Shown: positions 24,067 through 36,008 of the stretch, in pieces
Numbering within the stretch: position 1 is the first letter of the stretch
Layout of the letters: every line of letters starts with the position of its first letter
From: Azadirachta indica
Taxonomy: Eukaryota > Streptophyta > Magnoliopsida > Sapindales > Meliaceae
Assembly: GCA_022749755.1 (NCBI GenBank)
Contig: CM040452.1
Coordinates: 15,890,350 to 15,954,349, forward strand
Direction of reading: 5' to 3'
DNA: 64,000 bases
Made by a program: the position numbers and the translations under genes
Notes under the pieces: generated by a model
Database searches by the model: none
Seen by the model: the letters and a program-made list of their open reading frames with translations, nothing else
What the model was told of the DNA's origin: nothing

Positions 24067-24555
24067 ATGGATATGGATCATGATCATGGTATGGGGATGG
24101 GAGGCATGTCTCCGCCATCACCCATGACCATGAACGGCAACAACAATACCGGGATGATGCACCATCATAACGTGATGATGATGCACATGACATTCTTCTG
24201 GAGCAAGAACGCTGAGATTCTGTTCTCGGGTTGGCCTGGGACGCGCTCTGGAATGTATGCACTAGCTCTGATATTCGTATTTGTGCTTGCTGTGTTGGTC
24301 GAGTGGCTTTCTCATTGCAAATTTATTAAACCTGACGCCAACCCTGTTGTGGCTGGTTTGATTCAAACTTTTTTGCACGCAATAAGGGTTGGTCTTTCTC
24401 TCTTGGTGATGCTTGCTGTTATGTCCTTTAATGGAGGTGTGTTCTTGGTTGCTGTTGCTGGGCATACTCTCGGGTTCTTGCTTTTTGGGAGTCGGGTATT
24501 CAGTAAATCACCACCTCCTCCAAAAACCTCTGATCTTCCTCCCATGAGTTGTTGA
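24067..24555 (+). CDS. COPT1-type high-affinity copper transporter (162 aa)
   Basis: Plasma-membrane type Cu(I) importer subunit of the Ctr/COPT family. The ATG at 24067 starts an extracellular arm rich in His and Met (MDMDHDHGMGMGGM, then MMHHHNVMMMHMTFFW), which captures copper in this family. TM1 is at about 62-82, TM2 with MxxxM at M115-M119, and TM3 with GxxxG at G132-G136. The tail ends DLPPMSC, whose terminal Cys could hand copper to cytosolic chaperones. The open frame extends further upstream, but without ATG or conservation, so 24067 is chosen. Single exon and intact. Length and motifs match COPT1/2/6 proteins. Confidence 0.93.
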   Translation: MDMDHDHGMGMGGMSPPSPMTMNGNNNTGMMHHHNVMMMHMTFFWSKNAEILFSGWPGTRSGMYALALIFVFVLAVLVEWLSHCKFIKPDANPVVAGLIQTFLHAIRVGLSLLVMLAVMSFNGGVFLVAVAGHTLGFLLFGSRVFSKSPPPPKTSDLPPMSC

Positions 24556-25973
24556 ATACAACTTAATTAACTATTGGAAGATTGGAGCCTACTTCTGTTC
24601 TTGATTTCTCCGGCGTCTTTTCTGTTTTTCTTTCTTTGTTTTTCCTCTTTCTTTCTTCCTTCTGAAAATATCTGTATAAATTAATTGAATATGAAATACT
24701 GCTGTTGTTTAAAATTTGCAGTCGAATGCATGCTTTAAATCATAGTAAAACGGTTAAGAGGACTGTTCCGCTCCTCAATATACAGTTTAAGAGAAGATTT
24801 TCAGAATCTTAAGTACAGTCTCAACAAAAACATATCTTAAACATATATTACAGTCTGCAAATTAACGTTGAGTATCTGAAATTCGAAGGGGGGTTTTTTG
24901 ATCGTGTGGCCAGAGAAAGTCTGAAAGATATTCTAGAATTTGTCTTCTGCAAATTTTCTCAATTTTTCCTTCTCTGTTCAGTTTGTATGTTTATGTTTAC
25001 TAGATTCCTTTTGTGCGGTTGGGCAAAAGTAACATGTATAGCAGTTCCATTCATGAAGGTTAACGTTATCTGAGTGTTTGTGATCCACCCGTGAGTGATA
25101 AGTTAATTTGGCCTCAGGTTGACTGAAAAGTCTATGTAATAAGTGCAGACTAAGCAGATATTTTTCATCTCATTAAATTCGTTTGGTTGATTTTTTCAAC
25201 TGATTGATAAGTAGAATATTGTTGGACGGGTACTCTGTTCTATTATTATCATTGCCATACCACACATCTCGTCAATTAATTGTAACCACACAATTAAATC
25301 CACTAGACTTTAATTTACAATTTCGAGTCACCAAACTTTCCGTGTATACCTTCTTGTGTTTATATGATTTCCCTCAATCTTCATGGGCTTACTGTATTTT
25401 AAATGGATCGTGATTAAGAGAGGATGCTGGACGCCGATCTGGTGAGGTAAGGTAATCATGAAACTTTATTTTTAAGTATAAAAGATATATTAATGTCAAT
25501 TAAAGTATGCGTTCAAATATTATCATGTTAACTTATCAGCTAAATATTGATTTTGATATAAAACTTAATATTTGTCAATAACACACGCACATTTTTTAAG
25601 TTTGTTAATAAAAGGATTTGCTTAAGTATTAATTTTGATCTTATTAGAACTTAATTAATTGTCACTATATATAATTAGATAATTTAAAATGTTTGGAAAG
25701 TATTAATTGTTTTCTTTTTCTCAAATGAAAAAAGACGAGAAAATTCAAAACACTGTAGCTTTTGTTTTTCGGTTAGATGTGTCAAGTGTATATAATTTTG
25801 TTGACAGTTGACATATTGATGCTTTGTTGTCTTCTCTTGAACCACAAATGTTTGCGGAATAAAATTGATGTGATTGTGGAAAAATCTAACACACGGAAAC
25901 TCGTGAATCAAGTGGACCATAAATTCAAGCAACTTCATGGAAGGAGAGAACTAATTGAAACCTTCCACGACTA

Positions 25974-26022
25974 AGGGCTGGGGCTGGGGCTGGGGCTGTG
26001 GCTGTGGCTGTGGCTGAGGCTG
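25974..26022. repeat. GGGGCT/GTGGCT hexamer repeat
   Basis: About eight tandem hexamers, first GGGGCT, then GTGGCT and GAGGCT variants, form a short GC-rich island in AT-rich DNA. Confidence 0.8.
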
Positions 26023-26634
26023 GTGGCCCCGGAGGTGCCTGAGCCTGATCTTCTTTTCTACAACGTTAATCACCAACTCAGTTAAGCCTTTTTTGTCAAC
26101 GTTAAATTTAATGTGTGAAGAAAACCCTTTCGACGTGATTGGTTGTTCATATAGATATACACTGAATTTAATTAATTAGATGATGTTTTTCTTGAATAAA
26201 TTCGTGAGTCAATTAATTATTAAATTGTCCCATTGATGGTAGTCAAAACTCAAAATCTACAATGCTATCCTTCAAACGGCAAGAAGCTTGCCGTCCCAGA
26301 CAGAAGAATTGTGTAAGCAAAGCACCGAAACGGCGAGGAATGCCATTACAAACTGATTGAAGTCAGAATCAGATCATTCTTTTATTCTATATTTGGAATG
26401 TATAATCGTCTTATATATTATCTTATCTTATGACCTCTTAAGTTTCTAAATCATGCATCAACCCAAAAAAATAAATAAAAAATTAATTAATTAATTAATT
26501 ATAGTTAACTATATTTTTTTATCTTTTTCATTAATTGATTATTAATTTATTATGAGTTTTAGTGGTTTCAGCTGAGCTAGCTCTATCTATTTCAAGATAT
26601 TGACAAATGCAAAATATGCAATATTGGATGCATA

Positions 26635-26635
<1 letters not shown>

Positions 26636-26667
<32 letters not shown>

Positions 26668-26668
26668 C
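26636..26668. repeat. (CT)n(TA)n microsatellite
   Basis: About ten CT dinucleotides followed by a TA run. Confidence 0.9.
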
Positions 26669-27949
26669 ATATGGTTATATTAATTAAAAATATATTTTAC
26701 AGATAATTAATAATTAATTAAGGCATGTATAGTTAGTAACATTATTTACTCTTAATTAATTAGTTGTAGTCGAAATTTTGTTTATCCTGACCTGGCAATA
26801 TTTTATAATATATTTGTATATCCAACATTAATATTACCAACGTTAATTATTAAAGCTCCAAATCAAATAGGGGAGGGAAGATCAACCCTAATAAACAAGG
26901 TATTCTGTCAACTGCTATAATTCATTCAATCGTGATTTACAAACAGCAGACTCTTATATTTACCAAGAAAACCTTCCAACACTCTCAACATTTGATAACA
27001 AAACCAAAAGACTATGGAAGATTAAAAATTCTTAAATTGTCTTTGTAGTGAATAAAACATTTAAATAAAATAATTTTGTTAGAAGTTTTCAGAAGAAAAG
27101 GAAGAAAAAAATTATTTAAGCTTTCATGACAGGAGAGAGCTTCAGAGAAAACGAAATTTTATTATTTCTCCTTCAATCTCTTACCTTACATTACAAAGTC
27201 AAACCCTTTACATAGCACAAATAAGGGAAGTGCAAACATAAGCGTTTACGTTATAAGATTCTAATAATTCAAACGTATAATGATTAAAAAGAAAAAGTAA
27301 AAAACACACTCAAGCACAATCACACTAAAGCACACTTCTATAATAATTGAAAAAGAAAACATAACAATCACATGGGATTTTAATCACTGTTTGACATATT
27401 CTGTTGCTCGAGAGAATTTCTATTTAAGTAGTCTCGGATTTGCCTTTGAAATAATTATTCCTCAAGTTCTTCGAGACCTTTTAGTCCAGCATGAGGATTT
27501 TGAGAATCTTGAAAATAATATGGTAGTGGTCTCGGTAGCCTAAGACTTAGTGAGGCATCAAATGCAGGTTCTTTACGTGATTTAGCATGTGAGGTGGTGC
27601 CTTTATTAAAAGTGTAGTAAAAACTCTTTTTTGCACGAAGATTCTCTTTTTGGTGCCATTCAGTGTATATTGCTCATAGTACAGCTTGAGAGAATGGGGG
27701 CCAAATTTCTGGTGGAATACATATGTTCTTTTATGAGATTTTGCGTTAAAATTCCCTATACTCTATTGGGTGTTGTTAGGACAGTTTTGCTAAACTGTAG
27801 GGAAATAATTCATATTCTTTATATTAGGGGAAGTAGCGGAGACGTTTGTTAGCCATAAGAACACTAGAGCGTTTGAGAATTAATATAATATGCTTTTTGG
27901 ATTGATTTGCTCTAATATTCTTTTTCTCTAGGAAGAATTGTTTAAAGAG

Positions 27950-30900
27950 TTGATGTCATTCGTCCATCAGTTTGAACCATGTAAGGAATGCGACTATCCT
28001 TCCATCGGGTGAATTAAGACTTGGTTGAATATAGAAAGTAGTATTTCTGGATTGATATTGTTGTTGGAACCATATGAGTATGTCAGATACATTGAATTCA
28101 ATCCCAATATAGTATTTGTACAGTAAATACCATAGGAACCAAAGGAAGTGAATTGTGGAGAAATCTTTGTGAATACGTTTAATCTGGAAAATGTGCATAA
28201 AAGTATAGGAGGGATGAACTGTTTTAAGTCCTCCGAGAGTATGGGGTCCTTGGTACCTGAAGACTTAAACTCAATAATGCTGTTATTGTGATTTCAACTG
28301 TTGGGACTGGTAGAAGAATATATTTGAGATAAGTTTTGTAACATCTAGGAGTCTAATATCTAGAATATCTTCTTCTATCCAATTATTGGTGTCTGGATGA
28401 AACATGTTGATGGTAGGAATGAAAATTTGAGAAGGGCAATGAGATGGAGTTTTTGCTTTGAATTTTTTTGGTTTGGGGAGCATATCCATAAGAATGTGTT
28501 TATGTCCTTTTATATGGGAAACCGTGAAGGAATACTGTGAGAACCACGCTGCCTACCTAAGTAATTGTCTGTTTGGAACTTATCGCTATTTGAACTGTAA
28601 CATCTTTGGAAAGCTAGACATATCCATTTCTATTGAGAAATGATAGCCAATCAGATGAAACTGAAAATTTTTAATCTCTTTTTTGACTACTAAGATTTCC
28701 AAAAAGGTAGAGTGATAATAGATTTTTGATTTGGAAAATGTAACACTTTTGTATCCACAAACTGTTCTTTTAAAAGAACTGTTACCCAAAAGTGATTATT
28801 GGTACCAGTCTACAGAATTCTTCTTCCTAAGAAAGGAATCTGAAGGGGTGGTTGTTGTTGTGCTAGTTATTTTATTTTTTGCACAGTTGTCGTTTATTCT
28901 ATATTTCATTGTGGGATTTTTTTTTTAGCATGAGCTGAAGTAGTTTAATTATTGCAACTAACTTTGGGACAAATTCAGCCATATAATTGATTACTCCCAA
29001 GAATTGCTAAGTTTGCTTCGTGGTAAAGTTTTTATTAGGGAATTTTAGGAGTTGTTTTGCAATATGTGGTTGGAGCTTATATTTTCCACGTGAAATTTGT
29101 ATTCCCAAGAATTTTGTCTTGTCAGAGAAGAAAATGTATTTCTTTTAGAAAGCATAATTCTATACTGCAATAGTAACTCATGGAACTGCTGTAGATGCCT
29201 TAGGTGAAAAGGCTAGTCTTGCGAAAAGACTAGTAGATCATCTATGTATTTTAACATGTAGTTAGCCAGTGAGGCAAAGATTTTTATCATTTTTTTTATA
29301 ACAATTAAGGGGCTGTCTTTAATTCAAAGGGCATAACGGTTTACTGGTAATGTTGATCTGGAATGCAAAACATCGTTTTGAATTGTTTTTCTAGGTTAAC
29401 TCTTAATTGCCAAAAACCTACTTTGAGATCAAATTTGGAGAAAATGTTAGCATTGGCAAGATTGGCGAAGAAAACTTGTCTGTTGAAAATTGAAAACCGA
29501 TCATCAATCACTAATTGCATTTTTTTCCTTTATCTGTTCACTATGTTTATTAATATAGAAAACTTGATATGCCCAAGCAGAGGTTGTTAGTTCAATGAGA
29601 CTTTCTTTCTGTAGTTGTTGTAGTTTAGTAATAGTCATCAAAAGATGTTCTGGGCTCATTCCTGCATGACTGGTTCTAATTGGGTTAAGGTCTTTATACT
29701 TTTTGAAAGGAAGGCTAATTCAAAACTGTGGATATTTCTAAAGTAGTTTTGGGCATTTAGCTAGTAATTATAAATGGGTCTCATTTGAGAATGTGGAGAA
29801 GACTTGGGTTTGGATTTGTGTTTATGGGCTGGTGTTACTGTGTATGATGGGCTAGATCCAAGGATGGAAATATGATTGATATGTTAACCTATTGGACTTT
29901 AAATAGACTCTTTTATCAAATAATTAGGCTAGGATGTCGAATCCTATAATAAGATCCTTTTAGGGGACATCAAAGCCAATAAATCTGTGTTTAATCAACA
30001 ATCCTGAGAAAAATTCAATATATATGGGTTCGCTAATTAAATCAGTGTTGAAGATTTCATTATTTGTGGCCCTGAAATGTTGAGTGTTGGCTTTCCAATA
30101 TATGAAAGGTATACGAGCAGGATGAATGATATATGTAACTGCTCCTGTGTCAATTAGAGCAATTAATTCTATCGGAGGGTCGTATTTTGTTAGTTTGATG
30201 AGGACTAGAACAATGGGGATGATGTAGTGTTGGAAAATGGCCATGATGGATTGGTTTTGAGGTTGAAGGTGATGGAAATCCAGAGTTTGTTTTAAAGTAT
30301 CAATGTCCAAGGAGGAGTCATGTTCTGTATCTGTGAGGTTTTGTGGGTTTTGATCTACGAGCATAAAGAGAGTGTCTTGATCTTTAAACTCTTGTTCTAA
30401 GAGATATGCTTTAAGATCAGAACCTATGTCTGGATTATAGTTATGAATAGACTTAAGGATTTTTTCTCTTTTTTTTCCTTCTGAGGACATTTTTTTTGAC
30501 AAAATGGCCTGCCTTTTTATAGATGAAGCATCTTGTTGATCTGAACTCAATTTTCTTTTTTCTTAAGAATCTTCGCCGCTTCTTAGAGCATTTCTTGGGT
30601 TTTGATTCAGCAAATGAGAACTTGAAGAAATGTTTTTGGTGCTTTTTACGCTTGTAAGAACACTCGTATGAATCACCATTACCTTTGCATTTAATTTTAA
30701 GGTACGGTCGTTCACATACTTTGCCGAACTTTTTCTTAATGATGGCATAGTTTCGTAGAAATTTTGAGCTGTTGTAAAACTTGTGTAACTAATTTTGTAC
30801 TTGTTGGTAGAGATTACCAAGAGAGACTTATGCAAGACTAATTCACTGAGACTCAAAATATCTTAGTGTTTCAGCACCAAGTAATTCTGACAACTGGTTT

Positions 30901-30960
30901 AGATAGGCTTGTTTCATATTTGGATTATCAAAACCACTAATAAGATATGAAATAGAATAA
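27950..30960 (-). pseudogene. Endogenous pararetrovirus remnant (Caulimoviridae; coat, protease, RT, RNase H)
   Basis: Read from high to low coordinates, the domains follow the order of plant pararetroviruses. They are a coat-protein core end and a damaged zinc-knuckle region (about 30450-30960), an aspartic protease with a DTGA motif (within 29960-30550), a reverse transcriptase with the YIDD active-site box at about 29235-29250, and an RNase H-like stretch (about 28450-28800). A poorly conserved tail reaches about 27956. Frameshifts and stops occur every few hundred bases, so no functional product is possible. The lack of an integrase and the YIDD box argue against copia or gypsy. Coat, protease and RT collinear on one strand resembles petuvirus-like elements; genus is not assigned. 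Such copies arise by accidental integration. Confidence 0.8.
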
Positions 30961-31700
30961 ATAACTACATAAAATATGAGACTATATGTATAAGTCTATT
31001 TGATATAGTTTTTCAAATAGAATTTTTTAAAATAAATCCTTTTATAACTTTTATAATTTTGAGAAAAAGATTAAGTAATTATTGTAATAAACAAAAATTT
31101 TTAAAGTTATATTATATGAAAGTAATGTGAAATTTTTAAAACAAAATAAAAGTATTTTAGAAAATTTAACATTTTTAAAAAACTCAAAAAATTTTACTAT
31201 CCAAATACTAAAGCGCAAATTTTGGGTTTGTCTTAGTTGAAAAAAAGGGTTTTTTCTTTAATCCAAAAATCTCAATAAAATGATACTAAAATTTTTTTAA
31301 AAAAAATTTAGCACTAAAAAGTAATTTTGACCAATTAAAATACCAAACTAATATTGTGACAAATACTATTACATTTTGTTTTATTTTTAATTGACAGTAT
31401 ACTAGTTAAAATATAAAATTTATATCACAATGTTGTAAGTGGAATAATTTTACCATTAATTATTTTAACAATGCAATTAATGGCTAAATCTAAGCAATTG
31501 CATTGAATATTTATTGGAGAAAGAATGCATTTAAGAGAAATAAAAATCAATTAATATTGATAATTTGGAAATAATAATTAATTTTTGTATTAATTAGAGT
31601 AAAATAAAAAATTCAAACGCAGTTAATGTATAGGAGTATCTGGAAATCATTGAAAGTAATCCAAAACCTATAAAATGTTTTGAATTGAATTAAGCCAAAA
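30961..31700. other. AT-rich spacer before the third COPT gene
   Basis: No coding or structural feature is recognised, only A/T tracts. Confidence 0.4.
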
Positions 31701-31717
31701 TGAGTATTTCGTATATA

Positions 31718-31765
31718 GTACTCTACACAAAAACACCGGTTGGATAGTACAAATAAATTTTGTAC
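31718..31765 (+). promoter_or_regulatory. GTAC cluster upstream of the third COPT gene
   Basis: Three GTAC cores at 31718, 31747 and 31762 lie 137-184 bases before the ATG. The 31762 site has the context GTACTATCA, identical to the 23692 site of the second COPT gene. They are putative SPL7 binding sites. Confidence 0.5.
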
Positions 31766-31901
31766 TATCATTTTTTCAATTCTCCCTTTAAAACCCTAAA
31801 ATCCTCACTCTTTTATCATCAACATTTCTCATTAATTTCGCCCACCCATCAAACCAATCCCCTCCAAATTCCTTATTTGAGTCATCCCTATATAATCCGC
31901 C

Positions 31902-32372
31902 ATGAACGACGGTCACATGCATGACACGCGAGGCATGGCACCGCCGCCAATCACGAACGGAACGATGATGCACCACAAGAAGATGATGATGCACATGACC
32001 TTCTACTGGGGCAAGGAAGCGTTGGTACTTTTCAAAGGTTGGCCCGGTACGCGTCCCAGTATGTACGCATTAGCCCTGATATTTGTGTTCGTGATGGGGT
32101 TCCTGGTTGAGTGGCTGTCGCACAGCCGTCTAATCAAAGCGGGTGCGAGCAACGTCTGCGCCGGAGTCATTCAGACATTCATGCATACAATTAGGGTTGG
32201 TCTTGCATATATGGTGATGCTTGCAGTCATGTCGTTCAATGTGGGTGTGTTTCTTGCGGCTGTTGCTGGGCAGGCTTTAGGTTTTTTAGTGTTTGGCAGT
32301 AGGGTTTTTGAGAGGGCAGATAATATCCCACCTTATGAGAAAGCTTCGGATCTCCCTCCAATGAGTTGTTGA
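31902..32372 (+). CDS. COPT1-type copper transporter (156 aa)
   Basis: Ctr/COPT Cu(I) transporter subunit. It begins MNDGHMHDTRGM and has a Met/His patch TMMHHKKMMMHMTFYW before the first membrane span, shorter than in the second COPT gene. TM1 is at about 53-73, TM2 carries MxxxM (M106-M110) and TM3 GxxxG (G123-G127). The tail ends DLPPMSC. Single exon with no lesions. It is separated from its paralogue by the pararetrovirus remnant but keeps the same orientation, so the three genes are a tandem array later spread apart by insertions. Confidence 0.93.
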   Translation: MNDGHMHDTRGMAPPPITNGTMMHHKKMMMHMTFYWGKEALVLFKGWPGTRPSMYALALIFVFVMGFLVEWLSHSRLIKAGASNVCAGVIQTFMHTIRVGLAYMVMLAVMSFNVGVFLAAVAGQALGFLVFGSRVFERADNIPPYEKASDLPPMSC

Positions 32373-35300
32373 TTATTAGATTTATGCATGTGATCCATCT
32401 ATCATATAGATTAATTAAGCTAGATTTTGTTGTTTGTGAGATATTGGGGCATTTCAGAGTCGGCAACTTGTTTCAGACTACAATTTGAGCATACATATAT
32501 ATTGAAAATAGGAAAAATGGAAATTTCCCAAAACTATGCGATGCAATTCAATTCCATTTCATGTTTACTGGTTGTTATTTTAGATGTTTGAGATCAATGT
32601 GCGGTGAATCTATAAAATCTGAAATTGATGGATATTACATATAAGCATCTGTTACATTTTTCATACATCTCATTAATTGGGATTACATTCCTCAAACTGT
32701 TTGCCTGGGTAGACAATTGAACCAAATTCACATACCTGCAGACTTAAAAAGTTAAGTTTGTCTATGGAATTTCAGACAAAACGGAATAGATAATGATTTT
32801 ATTAAATATTCTAATTCGTACATATATCTCTCTGCTGCATTTAATATTATAATTATTAATTAAGGTTGTTGTGAAATAGTAGATAATGGTGATTTCTCGG
32901 CCATGCCATTCAAATTAATGCCAACAAATTAATTGTTCTGTAAGTGTTACTTGTATGTGTAACCACCCCAACAGTAAAATAGACTACAAAAATCTTAATT
33001 TTACTGGTAATATTATGTCAAAGTGAGAAAGAAGGAATTTGTACAACTGCACCGCACATTACCATCAACATGTTTTTCAGTTTTTGGAACCGGATAGCTA
33101 AGTTAGTGGGCTTCTCGTCTGGATCATAATTTACCTATGGCCCCACTAATTTACTAAAGAGACGGAATATTTTTTTGTACTAGGGATATGCGCTCTTTTA
33201 GCCCATTGGTGATGGCCTTTAGACTTCGGCAATTACCTCCACTTGTTATCAACTAATCACAAGCCCAGCCCATTACGATCTTCTCTCACTCTCGACGATT
33301 TAAACTCGATTTCGGTTACGAAAATTACTTGTGTGTTTGATACTTGAATCAATAAAACGATTAGTCCTCTATTTCTTATACTTGAGAAAAATATTAGTTT
33401 AGTCTCTTGACTCTTGAGAGGCAAAAACAACGTGAACTTGGAAATAGATCTTATGAAATAAACAAAAATTTAATTTTATAAATAAAGTAAAACCAAAATT
33501 ATACGTTAGCTAGGAATATTTGTGATATCATACAATGCGAAATTTTTAGTCAAACAAAAGAAAATTTACGCGAAAGGTTAAGGAATATTTCACTCGTATT
33601 TGTAGACTGGCTAGGTTATCGTAACAAGACTTTGTTGGTCACCGGACCTTCGAAGAAGCAAAGCAAACGTTGAACTAGCAGTTTACCTGGAAGTCTATTT
33701 TACGCACTTTGATTGATTGTTTTGTTTGCATAGCAGCTGATCATGTCATATCATAACACGTGCATGTGCCATGTGACTCAAGACTGATCACTTTCTTTTA
33801 GCTAGTCTTTTAGATTCTTAATTTAATTGTCTCGCCTTATTTTCCAGCTACGTCTCTGAATCAGTCACCCCACATTTTAATGAGGGTCGAAACCCAATCA
33901 AAGGGAGGTGGGCCCTAGGAATTGATCACCGTGTTGTGCAAACTGCAAAATCCCTTTAAAACCGCCGTGTTCTATGAAATCTCCCAACTCACATCAACCC
34001 ACATTTTCATGGGTTGTGTTCTGTGCATATCCCCCAATTAAGCTTGCATCCATATAAAAGTAAAATTGACTTGTTTCCAGCCCAAAACGTGGTGCAATGC
34101 AAAACTGCAATACAATACACTGCAATTATTATTCCCTTCAAGATAGTGAAAGGTCATCAAAGAAACTTGCTTCTTTGGCCCTACCATTTCTTTATTTTGA
34201 GCAAAAGTTTGCTTGAACACGCGTGAAACAAGTGAATCATTCCCCATTGTTTTCCAGTATTTTGGTATTATTTTTAAAGCAATTTCCCCGTTTAGGATAT
34301 AGAAAAATATGATTTTCTATTACCATCCTTAAAAAGAAAGAACCCATTGTATCCAATTTGTCCCAACTTTGCCCCCTCATTTCATATTAATCTCTGGTTA
34401 AAATAAAGCTAAATTAAGGTCAGTATCAAAAGCTTGATACATCTAATTATAAATATATATATATATATATACATGATCTAAATGGCTGATCTGCTAACCC
34501 TCTTGATAAGAAAATTTGATATATAAGTCCTTAATTTTTCTGTTCTATATATTTGCTTGATTTAACATGAACTGACAAGTTAATACTGGATCCAGCTGTA
34601 TGGTTAGTGTAAAGAATCAATGTTGATTGATATTTCAAAGACGCAGGGTTTGACTGAATGATCACCAGATCTTAGAATGAGAGGATCTGCAACCTGAAGT
34701 GACTAAACCCACATGCTGACACACCGATCTCGCACAGTGAGACTGAGAGGGAGAAAAAGAGGACAAATTTATATGGAGGGAAATTAATGTTAATATATAT
34801 CATTCAAAGGTGGGAATTAAGTGAACTAACCATATCAATTAGCAACCCACCTAATTCATACGCAAACGGATGAAGGTCAAATCTGCAGGGTCGTCATTAG
34901 GACGACTTGGGTGGCTTGTGATTTTCATGTTTTCTTTGATAACTAAATATGCATTGACACGGAGAATTGTGCAGCATGCACGCATCAAAGAAGATATAGC
35001 ATTTTTATTCTCCGGTATAGATATTTAAAAAGTTAATTAGAATATGATAATTGATTTGACACAATCGCAAGATCAAAAGAAATAAGGTACATGTCGTGCT
35101 AAAAAGCAGGCCGAATGTATTCATCACATAGCATTCATTTTCTTTTGATATTATTTTTTTTATGTAGAAGACGTAGAATATGCATTTGCATCAGCATGTT
35201 TTCATCGCTGAAAGCAACATGGGAGAGCCCTGCATTCAAAAACCCATTTCTCTTATCTAACTACCAAAGAAATACGTTTTCACTTCCATGTTTTATAAAA

Positions 35301-35705
35301 TTTAAAGGGGAAAGAGGGACGCAAACAAACATATATGGTTCCCAGATTTGCAATTATTTTGGTCTTTCCTTGCGCAAATAAAATTATCAATTGCTGAGCA
35401 AAACGAAAACAATTAGTAGAAGCAACAAGTCTGCATGCGTTGCTCACGACCTTAATCATTATTACAAAAAAGAATTTTATAAAACGCATCCCTAGATCAC
35501 TAGCACTCTATTCAATTTATTCAGCTGGATATATATATATATATATTTATTTATATATATATATAAGAAGGTACAGGGCCTCTATTATTCGTCTCTCATT
35601 TTCATCTAAATCATGCACCTTCCTTAAAAAAATATACAAAGAGAAATATTCCCTTCATCCTTATTCCTTCTGCTCTTCTACAGATTCCCTTTATTAATTT
35701 GACCA
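32373..35705. other. Intergenic region between COPT3 and the 35.7-kb peptide ORF
   Basis: No gene is recognised. It holds a group of AGCCCA/site II-like motifs at 33200-33275 (promoter-like but orphan), a (TA)n run at 34450-34470, and (TA)n runs at 35527-35565 that may include the TATA box of the downstream ORF. Confidence 0.4.
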
Positions 35706-35950
35706 ATGAATGTCTCTATGTTTTTTCACCGTAACTTTTCTTGGATCTTCGTGTTCGTCTTCTTGAGCAGTTTAGGACTGCTAAAACAAGCTATATGTGC
35801 CTGAGGATTATCAATAAGTCCAGTCGTGAGGTAGATTCATCTCTTGATGATTGGAAGTCGGCACCGCCCTGGATTGGCACTGTTGCTGTGAATACAAGCT
35901 ATTCGTCCTACTCATCAAGGCATCTGAAGAGAATCAACAAAAGTTATTAA
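35706..35950 (+). pseudogene. Possible small secreted-peptide gene broken by a frame change
   Basis: An ATG at 35706 opens a 30-codon frame that looks like a signal peptide (MNVSMFFHRNF, then the hydrophobic core SWIFVFVFLSSLGLL) and ends at TGA after ...QAICA. In the overlapping frame the sequence continues open to 35950 with a polar tail (EVDSSLDDWKSAPPW, then a Ser/Tyr-rich end). A TATA-like run lies 150-180 bases upstream. The two halves would make a secreted protein of roughly 75-80 aa if they were in one frame. I do not recognise the family. It could be a pseudogene, an assembly error or chance. Confidence 0.3.
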
Positions 35951-36008
35951 AATTTATCTTAAAAGACAAACAGTGATGGCGTAATTAATATATAGAAATT
36001 TTTGTTGA

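Larger units (their letters stand above)
24556..27950. other. Long AT-rich intergenic region between COPT2 and the viral remnant
   Basis: The first 150 bases are a probable 3' UTR. I recognise no gene in the rest. It contains several low-complexity tracts, including TTAATTAA runs near 26470-26500 and a CT/TA microsatellite at 26636-26668. The open frame at 27631-27852 has no recognisable similarity and lies at the edge of the viral remnant. Confidence 0.4.

Noticed and set aside
27631..27852. Open frame of 73 codons on the plus strand
   Set aside because: No similarity; it borders the decayed viral sequence and has no promoter context.
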